Shown here: positions 1 through 6,835 of the stretch, in pieces
Layout of the letters: the number at the start of each line of letters is the position of its first letter
Numbering within the stretch: position 1 is the first letter of the stretch
Origin: Phycisphaerales bacterium
GTDB lineage: Bacteria > Pseudomonadota > Gammaproteobacteria > Competibacterales > Competibacteraceae
Assembly (NCBI GenBank): GCA_014879435.1
Contig: JACSSB010000224.1
Location: 1 to 14,809, forward strand
Length of the DNA: 14,809 nt
Reading direction: 5' to 3'
The notes under the pieces: model-generated
Database searches by the model: none
Told to the model about the DNA's origin: nothing
What the model saw: only the letters and a program-made list of their open reading frames with translations
Position numbers and translations under genes: made by a program

Positions 1-650
1 GCCAGCAGTGCCATGCTTTCCGGCGAATGAGCGAAGCGCCGTGCTGTTGCCGCTGGGATGATCAGCAGCGAGGTGATCAGCAAAATGCCGACCACCTTCA
101 TCGCTACAGCGATCACGGTGGCGACTAGCAGCATGAACGCCAAGCGGACTGGGAAAACTGGAACACCTTCCACCCGCGCCAATTCTTCGTGCACGGTTAG
201 AGCCAGCAGCGGATGCCATAACCAAGCCAACACTCCCAGCGCCAGTAGGCCACCACCCCAGATCCAGTACAGATCGCTGGGGCCAATAGCCAGAATATCG
301 CCAAACAAGTAGCCACTCAGATCGACTCGCACCGTTTCCAGGAACGCCAGTGCGACCAGACCCAGCGACAGCGTGGTATGGGCGAGGAGTCCCAGCAGGG
401 TGTCCGTGGCCAAGCGGCGTTGGCGTTGCAGCAACACCAGCGCCAGCGCTACCAGCAGGCAGGTAATCGCCACGCCCAGTTGCAGGTTGAGATGCAGCAG
501 TGAGCCGAGCGCGATGCCCAGCAGACCGGAATGCGCCAGAGTATCGCCAAAGTAGGCCATACGCCGCCAGACGATGAAGGAACCCAGTGGGCCGGCGGCT
601 AGGGCCACGCCAACGCCACCGAGCAGGGCATACACCAGAAAATCATCCAT
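1..650 (-). CDS. znuB: Zinc ABC transporter permease ZnuB (3' end outside window)
   Basis: This is the inner-membrane permease of the high-affinity zinc importer, forming the channel through which zinc delivered by ZnuA is moved at the expense of ATP hydrolysed by ZnuC. Translation from the ATG at 650 gives 216 open residues up to the window edge; the family is about 260 residues, so roughly the last 45 are missing. The protein is strongly hydrophobic with repeated membrane segments. It shows the family signature around residues 29-45 (RRMAYFGDTLAHSGLLG) and a late segment near 183-202 (AMKVVGILLITSLLIIPAA), both typical of ZnuB/ZntB-type ABC-3 permeases. The start codon lies inside the end of znuC (8-base overlap, ATGGATGA), so translation is probably coupled. 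It is the last visible gene of a zur-znuC-znuB operon. No frameshift or stop is seen in the visible part. Confidence 0.94.
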   Translation of the reverse strand, partial: MDDFLVYALLGGVGVALAAGPLGSFIVWRRMAYFGDTLAHSGLLGIALGSLLHLNLQLGVAITCLLVALALVLLQRQRRLATDTLLGLLAHTTLSLGLVALAFLETVRVDLSGYLFGDILAIGPSDLYWIWGGGLLALGVLAWLWHPLLALTVHEELARVEGVPVFPVRLAFMLLVATVIAVAMKVVGILLITSLLIIPAATARRFAHSPESMALL

Positions 651-1449
651 GATCTTGCTCTACCGACGCACGGTGGGCGGCTTCTTCTAGTGGTGTGGGA
701 GAAGGCAGAGAATCGGGTACTACGGCGCCGTGTGGGTCGTGATGATGATTGTGATGGTGGTGGTAGATCGCCAACCGTCTGGCTCCGTCGATGCCAAACA
801 ACTTGAGATAGGCGGGATCACGCGCGACGAGATCGGGATGACCGGAGCAGCAGATGTGTTGATTCAGACACAGGACGTGATCGGTGGTGGCCATCACTAG
901 GTGCAGTTCGTGCGAGACCATCAGGATGCCGCAGCCGTGTTTGTGGCGTAAATTGCTGATCAGATCATACAGTTCGTATTGGCCGTTTAGGTCCACGCCC
1001 TGAATCGGCTCGTCCAACACCAACAGTTCAGGTTCACGCAGCAGTGCCCGCGCCAGCATCACCCGTTGCAATTCGCCACCAGAAACCGCTTGCACTGGCG
1101 CGTCGAATACATGGACAGCGCCGACTTCGGCCAAAGCCGCCCGTACCCGTGCCCCTGTCGCTGGAATGCCAAGAGTGACAAAGCGCCGCACGCTCAATGG
1201 CAAGGTATCATCCAGTGCCAGCCGTTGTGGCATATAACCGATACGCAAACCCGGTCGCCGCCAAATCGTGCCACTATCCGGTCGCAGTAGGCCCAGCAGC
1301 ACCCGCACCAGCGTGGATTTGCCCGCGCCGTTGGGGCCGATCAGGGCGACAATTTCGCCGGATGAAACCTGCAGGTCGATGTGCTGCAGGATCGGATTGC
1401 CGCGAATGCTCAAACTGATGTTTTGGGCCGTCAGCAACAGCTCAGTCAT
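643..1449 (-). CDS. znuC: Zinc ABC transporter ATPase ZnuC with His-rich tail
   Basis: This is the cytoplasmic ATPase that powers the ZnuABC zinc importer. The 268 residues contain Walker A GPNGAGKST (38-46), the ABC signature VSGGE (122-126), Walker B LLVLDEP (142-148) and the switch histidine H180 in VSHELH. The region after about residue 215 is an extension beyond the nucleotide-binding core and includes a run of seven histidines within residues 230-240 (HHHHNHHHDPH), followed by a Pro- and Glu-containing tail. Histidine-rich tails occur in some ZnuC proteins, and a role in zinc sensing or storage is inference. The start ATG at 1449 overlaps the end of zur by 8 bases (ATGACTGA), and its stop overlaps znuB by 8 bases, so all three genes are likely read as one coupled operon under Zur. 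Neighbouring zur, znuB and znuA make the substrate assignment firm. Confidence 0.96.
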   Translation of the reverse strand: MTELLLTAQNISLSIRGNPILQHIDLQVSSGEIVALIGPNGAGKSTLVRVLLGLLRPDSGTIWRRPGLRIGYMPQRLALDDTLPLSVRRFVTLGIPATGARVRAALAEVGAVHVFDAPVQAVSGGELQRVMLARALLREPELLVLDEPIQGVDLNGQYELYDLISNLRHKHGCGILMVSHELHLVMATTDHVLCLNQHICCSGHPDLVARDPAYLKLFGIDGARRLAIYHHHHNHHHDPHGAVVPDSLPSPTPLEEAAHRASVEQDHG

Positions 1450-1924
1450 GACGCGCTGATTCCTCCAGGCACTTTGAACAGCGGCCTAGAATCTCCACGA
1501 TCCGCGTCCGCGTCTCGAAGCCGCAGCCGTCGGTTTCAGCACGCAACAAGTGGTCGATTTCCAGGTTGTTCATTTCATTGACATGGCCGCAATCCTGGCA
1601 GATCAAAAATTGGCCATTGTGGGGATTGCCCGGTTGATGGCAGACAGTGAACACATTCAGCGAGACCAAGCGGTGAATCAATCCCTGTTCCAAGAGAAAA
1701 TCCAGCGCGCGATACACGGTGGGTGGGGCACTCGCGCCTTGGCGACCGTCTTCGCGCAGTACATCCAAAATGGCATAAGCACCCAATGCCGTGGTACTGC
1801 TCCAAATGATTTCCAGCACACGACGGCGTAAATCGGTCAAGCGGACGCCACGTTGCTGGCACAAAGTTTCTGCCTGCGTCAGTGCTTGTTGTGTATCGGC
1901 TGTGGATGTACGGCAAGAATTCAT
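1442..1924 (-). CDS. zur: Zinc uptake regulator Zur (Fur family)
   Basis: Zur is the zinc-responsive repressor that, with zinc bound, blocks transcription of zinc-uptake genes. The 160-residue protein has the Fur-family layout: an N-terminal winged helix with the recognition-helix motif PTVYRALDFL (68-77), then a dimerisation and metal-binding domain. The structural zinc site is two CxxC pairs, C109/C112 and C149/C152. Residues H84, C95, H102 and E117 line up by spacing with the regulatory zinc site known in E. coli Zur. C95 and the CxxC context favour Zur over Fur, and so does the operon with znuC and znuB. The ATG at 1924 has only a poor ribosome-binding sequence upstream. The Zur-box palindrome sits about 50 bases upstream, so autoregulation is likely. 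Confidence 0.96.
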   Translation of the reverse strand: MNSCRTSTADTQQALTQAETLCQQRGVRLTDLRRRVLEIIWSSTTALGAYAILDVLREDGRQGASAPPTVYRALDFLLEQGLIHRLVSLNVFTVCHQPGNPHNGQFLICQDCGHVNEMNNLEIDHLLRAETDGCGFETRTRIVEILGRCSKCLEESARHD

Positions 1925-1972
1925 GGTCTACATGTCGAAGGTTGGTGATGTTTGCTTATTGCAGCAAATTAT

Positions 1973-1995
1973 GAAATGTTATTATATAACATGAC
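1973..1995. promoter_or_regulatory. Zur box (shared operator of zur-znuCB and znuA)
   Basis: A 23-base site in the 83-base gap between zur and znuA contains the perfect inverted repeat ATGTTAT-TAT-ATAACAT (1976-1992), flanked by G and C at matching outer positions. It closely resembles the E. coli Zur operator that I know (GAAATGTTAT, a few bases, then ATAACATTTC). The left half, GAAATGTTAT, is identical, and the right half departs only in its outermost three bases. It overlaps -10-like hexamers on both strands (TATAAC at 1985-1990 on plus, TATAAT at 1986-1981 on minus) and ends 12 bases before the znuA start codon. Zinc-loaded Zur bound here should repress both directions. Operator function is inferred from similarity and position. 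Confidence 0.87.
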
Positions 1996-2008
1996 AGGAT
2001 TATCTGAA
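1981..2008 (-). promoter_or_regulatory. Candidate promoter for zur-znuCB
   Basis: Read on the minus strand, TTCAGA (2008-2003) and TATAAT (1986-1981) are separated by 16 bases and lie upstream of zur. The -10 match is perfect and the -35 matches four of six positions. The -10 lies inside the Zur box, as expected for a repressed promoter. The sequence is AT-rich and other registers are possible. Confidence 0.42.
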
Positions 2009-2982
2009 TGACGCGATGCAAGCGGATGGGATGGAAAGGGTTCAAAAAACTGTCGATGGGTCTGCTGTGCATGCCACTGCTGGCGCTGGCGGCAGAACCT
2101 CGGATCGTAGTCAGCATCAAGCCGATACATTCCTTGGTAGCTAGGGTCATGCAAGGTGTGGGCGAGCCATTGTTGCTGGTGACTGGTGGCGCTTCACCAC
2201 ATGATTACAACTTGAAACCCTCGGAGGTCCGCGCCATCGACCAGGCGCAGGCGGTGTTTTGGATTGGGCCGAACCTGGAAAGTTTTCTGGTCAAGCCGTT
2301 GGATCAGGTCCAAGATCGGGCGCGGGTTGTGACCCTGCTGGATACGCCCGGCCTAACCGTATTACCGCTGCGGCAGGGCGGAGCTTGGGAATCGCACGCG
2401 CATGAGCCTGCTGCGCAGGAGCAAGCAAACAAGGGTGACGATCATGAGCCAGGATATAGAGCTGATCGCGATCCCCATATCTGGCTGGACCCGGTCAATG
2501 CCATCGCCATGGTGCATCGAATTACGGCGGTGTTGGGTGAAATCGATACCACTCATCGTGCCGATTATCAGCGTAACGGCGCGGCATTGATTAGCGATCT
2601 TGAGCAACTGAACCAGCAACTGGCGGCGGAATTAGCACCAGTCCAAAAGCAGCCTTATCTGGTGTTTCACGATGCCTATCAATATTTCGAGCGACGTTAT
2701 GGGCTCAACCCAGTCGGAGCGGTGGTGGTGAGTGCGGCGCGGCAGCCCGGTGCACGGCGAGTGGTGGAAATTCAGGCGCGTATTCGCGATCTTCAGGTCC
2801 ATTGCCTGTTCAGCGAACCGCAATTTCAGCCGGTATTGGTGGATACGATCATTGCCAACAGCGCAGTACATCGCGGCGTACTCGATCCACTGGGAGCGGA
2901 ATTGCCTGCGGGTTCCAATGCCTATTTTCAGCTCTTGCGCGGTTTGGCCACCGCGTTGCAGGGTTGCTTGAACAGTGCTTGA
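2008..2982 (+). CDS. znuA: Periplasmic zinc-binding protein ZnuA
   Basis: ZnuA captures zinc in the periplasm and passes it to the ZnuBC transporter. The 324-residue protein begins with a basic stretch and a hydrophobic segment ending ALALAAEP-like (about 13-30), consistent with a Sec signal peptide cleaved near residue 29. Family zinc ligands are visible as H65 (ASPHDYNLKPS), H157 (DPHIWLDP) and H221 (VFHDAYQYFE). C265 (VHCLFSEPQF) and C320 match the pair that forms the disulfide in E. coli ZnuA, which argues for zinc rather than manganese specificity. The loop between 129 and 158 carries histidines and acids but is short compared with His-rich loops of other ZnuA proteins. The start ATG at 2008 has AGGA 8 bases upstream; an internal ATG at 2026 would also leave a signal peptide. 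It is divergent from zur-znuCB across a shared Zur box. Confidence 0.96.
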   Translation: MTRCKRMGWKGFKKLSMGLLCMPLLALAAEPRIVVSIKPIHSLVARVMQGVGEPLLLVTGGASPHDYNLKPSEVRAIDQAQAVFWIGPNLESFLVKPLDQVQDRARVVTLLDTPGLTVLPLRQGGAWESHAHEPAAQEQANKGDDHEPGYRADRDPHIWLDPVNAIAMVHRITAVLGEIDTTHRADYQRNGAALISDLEQLNQQLAAELAPVQKQPYLVFHDAYQYFERRYGLNPVGAVVVSAARQPGARRVVEIQARIRDLQVHCLFSEPQFQPVLVDTIIANSAVHRGVLDPLGAELPAGSNAYFQLLRGLATALQGCLNSA

Positions 2983-3041
2983 ATCACTGCACTTGCAGGT
3001 TGAATACTAGTTTCATAGTTTCCTTCTAGAATAATCTTTGC

Positions 3042-3069
3042 TTGACGTATAACGATCAGTTGTTACACC
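3042..3069 (+). promoter_or_regulatory. Candidate dksA promoter
   Basis: TTGACG (3042-3047) matches five of six positions of a sigma-70 -35 box. After 16 bases comes TACACC (3064-3069), a weak -10 that is preceded by TG (3061-3062) in the extended -10 position. It lies 64 bases upstream of dksA and after the end of znuA, so dksA could be transcribed independently of zinc control. No second Zur-box-like palindrome is visible in this gap. The weak -10 limits confidence. Confidence 0.38.
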
Positions 3070-3100
3070 CAATGATCAGGTGAGGCCGATCGTTGATTTA

Positions 3101-3116
3101 TTTGAAGCACTTCAAA
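3101..3116. repeat. Perfect palindrome in the dksA leader
   Basis: TTTGAAG-CA-CTTCAAA is a perfect 7+2+7 inverted repeat ending just before the purine-rich ribosome-binding region of dksA. It could be an operator for a dimeric regulator, or in RNA a 6-bp stem with a GCAC tetraloop close to the ribosome-binding site. I do not recognise it as a site for a known regulator. Confidence 0.45.
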
Positions 3117-3132
3117 GAAAGGTTAAGAGTGG

Positions 3133-3561
3133 ATGAGCATGATGACCGAAACATTTATGGATTTCGCGGCCTACCGCACGGATGAAGGCGAGGAGTACAT
3201 GAATGACAAGCAGAAAAAACACTTTCACACCATCTTGTTGGCCTGGAAACAGGAATTGATGGAAGAAGGTCGGCGTACCGTCACCCACATGCGGGACGAA
3301 CCCTTGAACCTGCCAGACCCCAACGACCGGGCCAGCCAGGAAGAGGAATTCACGATCAATCTGCGTGCTCGGGATCGGGAGCGCAAGCTGTTGCGCAAGA
3401 TCGACAAAGCGCTCGACCGGCTCGCCAGCGACGATTATGGCTACTGCGAGAGTTGCGGTGTGGAAATCGGTCTACGCCGCTTGGAAGCGCGGCCCACTGC
3501 GGAGCTGTGCATCGATTGCAAGCATCTGGAAGAAGAGAAGGAGAAAAGTCTGGCCACATGA
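3133..3561 (+). CDS. dksA: RNA polymerase-binding transcription factor DksA
   Basis: DksA binds the secondary channel of RNA polymerase and, with ppGpp, adjusts transcription of rRNA and biosynthetic promoters. The 142-residue protein has the coiled-coil domain with the tip motif DPNDRA (D62, D65, A67), matching the functional D-x-x-D-x-A tip of E. coli DksA. It also has a complete zinc finger, C105/C108 and C126/C129, in the near-invariant context YGYCESCGVEIGLRRLEARP. All four cysteines are present, so it is a canonical DksA and not the cysteine-poor, Zur-controlled DksA2 type. The N-terminal 20 residues diverge from E. coli (151 residues). Starts at 3133, 3139 or 3142 are all possible; AAGAG at 3125-3129 favours 3139 by spacing, and I give the longest. 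It follows znuA by 150 bases and converges on tsaE. Confidence 0.96.
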   Translation: MSMMTETFMDFAAYRTDEGEEYMNDKQKKHFHTILLAWKQELMEEGRRTVTHMRDEPLNLPDPNDRASQEEEFTINLRARDRERKLLRKIDKALDRLASDDYGYCESCGVEIGLRRLEARPTAELCIDCKHLEEEKEKSLAT

Positions 3562-3577
3562 AATTCGGCAATGGCCG

Positions 3578-3595
3578 TCGTGCCAGTTAGCACGA
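3578..3595. terminator. Weak hairpin between convergent dksA and tsaE
   Basis: TCGTGC-CAGTTA-GCACGA forms a perfect 6-bp stem with a 6-base loop, 16 bases after the dksA stop. It lies between convergent genes, where a shared terminator is expected, but no T-run follows on either strand. Intrinsic termination is therefore only a possibility. Confidence 0.3.
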
Positions 3596-3642
3596 GGATC
3601 GGTCAGAGGATCGAGGTGCCGGTTGACATGCGTGACGATGTG

Positions 3643-4095
3643 CTAAGCCAGGCTCGCTAACAGGATCCGTCCAGGCGAAGAGCGGGATTCCAAACGGCAA
3701 GACCGGCCAGTGCCCGCATAGCTGAGGGTGATTTCCACATCAGCCGGTGGTAGTTCACCGAAACCGCATTCCGGCCACTCGATCAACAGCACCGCAGCTC
3801 CGTCGATTTGATCACGTAACCCCAGATACTCTAGTTCCTCAGGATCGGCCAGCCGGTACAAATCCCAGTGAAAGAGCTGCCAATCATCCAGTTGATAGGG
3901 TTCTACCAGGGTGAAGGTGGGACTTTTCACCGTGCCGTGATAGCCCAGGGCGCGCAGTAGGCCACGCACCAGCGTGGTCTTGCCGGTGCCCAAATCACCG
4001 TTCAGGTAGAGCACGCGACCAGGCGCTAGCCCATGGGCCAAGCGTGCTCCTAATGTTTCGGTATCGGTGGCCGAGTCGAGATGGTATTCCAGCAT
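3643..4095 (-). CDS. tsaE: tRNA t6A biosynthesis ATPase TsaE
   Basis: TsaE is the small ATPase that works with TsaB and TsaD to make N6-threonylcarbamoyladenosine at position 37 of ANN-decoding tRNAs. The 150-residue length fits the family. Visible motifs are Walker A GDLGTGKTT (33-41), the conserved KSPTFTLVEPY segment (57-67), HWDLYRLADPEELEYLG (76-92) and the Walker B-like IEWPE (105-109). The gene starts 4 bases after the nnr stop, so it is probably co-transcribed with nnr, the same pairing as in E. coli. In E. coli amiB and mutL follow; here the gene is last on its strand and dksA converges on it. Its C-terminus, after about residue 130, is unconserved. Confidence 0.96.
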   Translation of the reverse strand: MLEYHLDSATDTETLGARLAHGLAPGRVLYLNGDLGTGKTTLVRGLLRALGYHGTVKSPTFTLVEPYQLDDWQLFHWDLYRLADPEELEYLGLRDQIDGAAVLLIEWPECGFGELPPADVEITLSYAGTGRSCRLESRSSPGRILLASLA

Positions 4096-4099
4096 AGTC

Positions 4100-5584
4100 C
4101 TAGAGGTTCACTAGTTGTCGTAAATAAGGCAGGAGATCACTGGCCAACAGGCCGCGTTCGCCGCCATTGCGTGCTGCGAGATCACCCGCCCGGCCATGGA
4201 GGTATACACCGGCTTTAGCAGCAGCGAACGGCGTCAATCCTTGCGCCAGCAGTGCGGCGATCACTCCGGTTAATACATCACCCATTCCCCCGCTGGCCAT
4301 ACCCGGATTGCCGGTTGTACAGAGTGCGACCAGTCCATCTGCCTTACTGGCGATGAGCGAGCCAGCACCTTTGAGCACGGCCACTCCTCCAAAGCGCAGC
4401 GCCAATTCTTCGACGGCGGCAAAGCGGTCGGATTCGACCTCGGCCGGGGTCATTTTCAGCAGTCGGGCGGCTTCACCGGGGTGTGGTGTCAGAATCCAGT
4501 GATTACGGAAGGTCGGTTCGGTAGCCAGCAGGTTCAGCGCGTCGGCATCCACCACCAGTGACTTATCGCTAGCGAGGATGGCGTGCAACAAGGCCCGACC
4601 CCAATCTCCGCGCCCCAGGCCCGGTCCAATGGCAACCACCGTGGCCCGATGCAACAGTGGGTTCAGTTCGGCCGGTGTTTCGACGCCATGGAACATCAGT
4701 TCCGGTCGAGCCGCTGCCTGTAAACCGGCGTGGGCGGATCGAGTCGCGATGCTGGTCAGCCCCGCGCCGCAGCGCGCTGCCGCTTCGGCCGCCAGCCGCG
4801 CCGCACCCCCCATGCCCAGATCGCCACCCACCACCAGGACGTGTCCGAAAGATCCCTTGTGGGCGCTGCGTGAACGGCGTGACAGCTGGGTGAACAGCTC
4901 CTCACCGTTGTAACGCCAGCAAGCGGGATGCAGGGCTGGATAGATATCGGGTGGCACACCCAGATCGGCGAAACGGATCTCGCCACAGCAAGCCGGTCCC
5001 TGTCCGGTGAATAAGCCTTGTTTGAGGCCGATGAAGGTCAGGGTGGCCGCTGCACGCACCGCTACCCCCAGAATCACGCCGGTATCAGCGTGCAAGCCAG
5101 ACGGAATATCGAGCGCCAGAATATCGGCGGGATTGGCATTCATGGCTTCAATGGCTTCCCGCCATACACCGCTGACGTCTCGTTCCAGGCCTGTGCCGAG
5201 GATCGCATCGACGATGAGATCGACATTATGCAATTCGGCGGTGCTAAATGGCATGATCACGATATCGGCGTCGCGGGCGTCCTGCCAAGCCGTTTCGGCG
5301 TCGCCTCGCAGCTGAGTCGGATCGGTGATCGTCAGCACGCGGGCATCGAGACCGGCTTGGCGAGCCAGCCGCGCCACTACATAGCCATCGCCACCGTTGT
5401 TACCTCCACCACAGACTACTGCGATGCGTCGCGCTTTTGACCAGCGCTGCTGCAACCATCGAAACGCGGCTTCGCCAGCTCGGCTCATCAAGGTATAACC
5501 GGGAATACCTCGCTCCTCGATGGCAATACGATCCAATTCCCGCACTTGCGCAGCGCGGTAGAGTTTGACGGGTAGCTCATGCAT
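4100..5584 (-). CDS. nnr: Bifunctional NAD(P)HX epimerase/dehydratase Nnr
   Basis: Nnr repairs NADHX and NADPHX, the hydrated and inactive forms of NAD(P)H. The N-terminal half epimerises the R and S forms, and the C-terminal half removes water using ADP or ATP. From the ATG at 5584 the protein has 494 residues. The epimerase half shows VVCGGGNNGGDGYVVARLA (56-74), DAILGTG (126-132) and LDIPSGLHADTG (158-169). The dehydratase half shows HKGSFGHVLVVGGDLGMGGA (242-261), GPGLGRG (320-326), VVDADALNLL (344-353), LTPHPGEAARLL (365-376) and the ATP-site motif GNPGMASGGMGDVLTG (425-440). I chose 5584 because AAGGAGGT lies 5 bases upstream; an in-frame ATG at 5641 would add 19 residues with no family resemblance. 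Both catalytic halves appear intact. It is divergent from queG and followed by tsaE. Confidence 0.96.
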   Translation of the reverse strand: MHELPVKLYRAAQVRELDRIAIEERGIPGYTLMSRAGEAAFRWLQQRWSKARRIAVVCGGGNNGGDGYVVARLARQAGLDARVLTITDPTQLRGDAETAWQDARDADIVIMPFSTAELHNVDLIVDAILGTGLERDVSGVWREAIEAMNANPADILALDIPSGLHADTGVILGVAVRAAATLTFIGLKQGLFTGQGPACCGEIRFADLGVPPDIYPALHPACWRYNGEELFTQLSRRSRSAHKGSFGHVLVVGGDLGMGGAARLAAEAAARCGAGLTSIATRSAHAGLQAAARPELMFHGVETPAELNPLLHRATVVAIGPGLGRGDWGRALLHAILASDKSLVVDADALNLLATEPTFRNHWILTPHPGEAARLLKMTPAEVESDRFAAVEELALRFGGVAVLKGAGSLIASKADGLVALCTTGNPGMASGGMGDVLTGVIAALLAQGLTPFAAAKAGVYLHGRAGDLAARNGGERGLLASDLLPYLRQLVNL

Positions 5585-5589
5585 GGGAG

Positions 5590-5597
5590 ACCTCCTT
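5590..5597 (-). promoter_or_regulatory. Strong ribosome-binding site deciding the nnr start
   Basis: On the minus strand AAGGAGGT, a full anti-Shine-Dalgarno match, stands 5 bases before the ATG at 5584. This is what sets the nnr start there and not at the upstream in-frame ATG at 5641. Confidence 0.86.
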
Positions 5598-5655
5598 CGC
5601 CACTCGGATTGGGGCACAATAGGCCGACCTTCTCCTTCCAATTCTAACGCGATTC

Positions 5656-6762
5656 ATGTGTATTGCTTCAGAGGATAATCCTCAACTTATCGAATTAGCT
5701 GCCGCCCTGAAGCAGTGGGGGCGGGAGCTTGGCTTTCAGCAGATCGGCATCGCTGGCATTGACTTGGCTGAACAGGAGCTACGCCTGCAGGAGTGGCTGG
5801 CGGCAGGCTTTCATGGCGAAATGGATTACATGGTGCGGCACGGACTCAAGCGCACGCGGCCTGCAGAATTGGTGCCAGGCACCGTGCGGGCGATTGTGGC
5901 GCGGATGGATTATCTGCCGCCCAAAGCTGCCGAACCCTGGTGGGTATTGGCTCAGGGCGAGCGTGGCTATGTGTCGCGTTATGCACTGGGTCGAGATTAT
6001 CACAAGGTTTTACGGCAGCGTTTGCAACGGCTGGCTGAGCGCATTGCTGCGGCTATCGGCCCTTTCGGTTATCGGGTGTTCGTCGATAGCGCCCCGGTGC
6101 TGGAAAAGGCATTGGCAGAGCAAGCGGGATTGGGTTGGGTCGGCAAACACAGCAATTTGCTGGATCGTCAGGCCGGTTCATGGTTTTTTCTCGGTGAAAT
6201 TTATGTGGATCTTCCACTACCGGTGGACCCGCCGGTTCGTGCGCACTGTGGCCGCTGCGTTGCTTGCCTGGAGATCTGTCCGACCCAGGCTATCGTTGCG
6301 CCGTATCGGGTGGATGCCCGCCGCTGTATTTCCTATCACACCATTGAATTGCGAGGAGCGATTCCCTTGGAGTTTCGTCGCGCCATCGGTAATCGCATTT
6401 ATGGCTGCGATGATTGTCAGTTAGTCTGTCCATGGAATCGCTTCGCCCAGCCCAGCGTCGAGCCCGATTTTCGTGCGCGCCATGGGCTGGATGCACCGAA
6501 TCTGATTGAACTGTTTGGTTGGGATGAGGCGGAATTTCTGCGTCGCGTCGAGGGTAGCCCCATTCGTCGGATCGGCCACGAATGCTGGTTGCGCAATATC
6601 GCAGTGGCTTTGGGTAACGCACCCTATGCAGAATCGGTGATGCGCGCCTTGCATGATCGAATGAGCCATACCTCGGCCTTAGTACGGGAGCATGTCGCGT
6701 GGGCATTGGCAGAACAGGCTGGAAAGATGGTGGAAGAGCGGAGAACCAACCCATCCTCCTGA
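5656..6762 (+). CDS. queG: Epoxyqueuosine reductase QueG
   Basis: QueG carries out the last step of queuosine synthesis, reducing epoxyqueuosine to queuosine in tRNA with cobalamin and two [4Fe-4S] clusters. The 368-residue length is typical. The N-terminal cobalamin-binding part includes GYVSRYALGRDYHKVL (104-119), VDSAPVLEK (143-151), in which D144 fits the family's catalytic aspartate region, and GWVGKHSNLL (160-169). The ferredoxin-like part has C198xxC201xxC204xxxC208 plus C224 and C251xxC254xxxC258, and a HEAT-like helical C-terminus follows from about 290 (IRRIGHECWLRNIAVALGN). No clear Shine-Dalgarno sequence precedes the ATG at 5656, although the protein aligns with family expectation from about residue 10. 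It is divergent from nnr-tsaE, matching the E. coli arrangement. Confidence 0.96.
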   Translation: MCIASEDNPQLIELAAALKQWGRELGFQQIGIAGIDLAEQELRLQEWLAAGFHGEMDYMVRHGLKRTRPAELVPGTVRAIVARMDYLPPKAAEPWWVLAQGERGYVSRYALGRDYHKVLRQRLQRLAERIAAAIGPFGYRVFVDSAPVLEKALAEQAGLGWVGKHSNLLDRQAGSWFFLGEIYVDLPLPVDPPVRAHCGRCVACLEICPTQAIVAPYRVDARRCISYHTIELRGAIPLEFRRAIGNRIYGCDDCQLVCPWNRFAQPSVEPDFRARHGLDAPNLIELFGWDEAEFLRRVEGSPIRRIGHECWLRNIAVALGNAPYAESVMRALHDRMSHTSALVREHVAWALAEQAGKMVEERRTNPSS

Positions 6763-6801
6763 ACGAGCCAGAGGCGCTAAAGCGTGATCTTGTGCTCCGA
6801 A

Positions 6802-6827
6802 TCCCCCCTTTACGACTAAAGGGAGGA
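6802..6827. terminator. Palindrome between convergent queG and the sigma-54 regulator
   Basis: TCCCCCCTTTA (6802-6812), loop CGAC, then TAAAGGGAGGA (6817-6827) form an 11-position stem with one mismatch, midway between two convergent stops. The location suits a two-way terminator, but neither side has a good T-run. The C-rich/TTTA/G-rich form also resembles short intergenic repeats that I associate with proteobacterial genomes, so it may be one copy of a dispersed element. Confidence 0.5.
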
Positions 6828-6835
6828 CTGAACAG

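Noticed and set aside
58..555. Plus-strand open frames at the left edge
   Set aside because: The minus strand here encodes ZnuB without interruption; the plus frames have shadow-like composition rich in Ser, Arg and Pro.
2983..3132. Second Zur box upstream of dksA
   Set aside because: GTATAAC and GTTGTTAC around 3047-3065 look vaguely symmetric but do not align as arms of the ATGTTAT/ATAACAT palindrome.
5018..5440. Plus-strand open frame opposite nnr (140 codons)
   Set aside because: It lies wholly antisense to conserved nnr motifs and its translation shows no family pattern.
6290..6754. Minus-strand open frame opposite queG (154 codons)
   Set aside because: It overlaps the conserved iron-sulfur region of queG and is a shadow of that gene.
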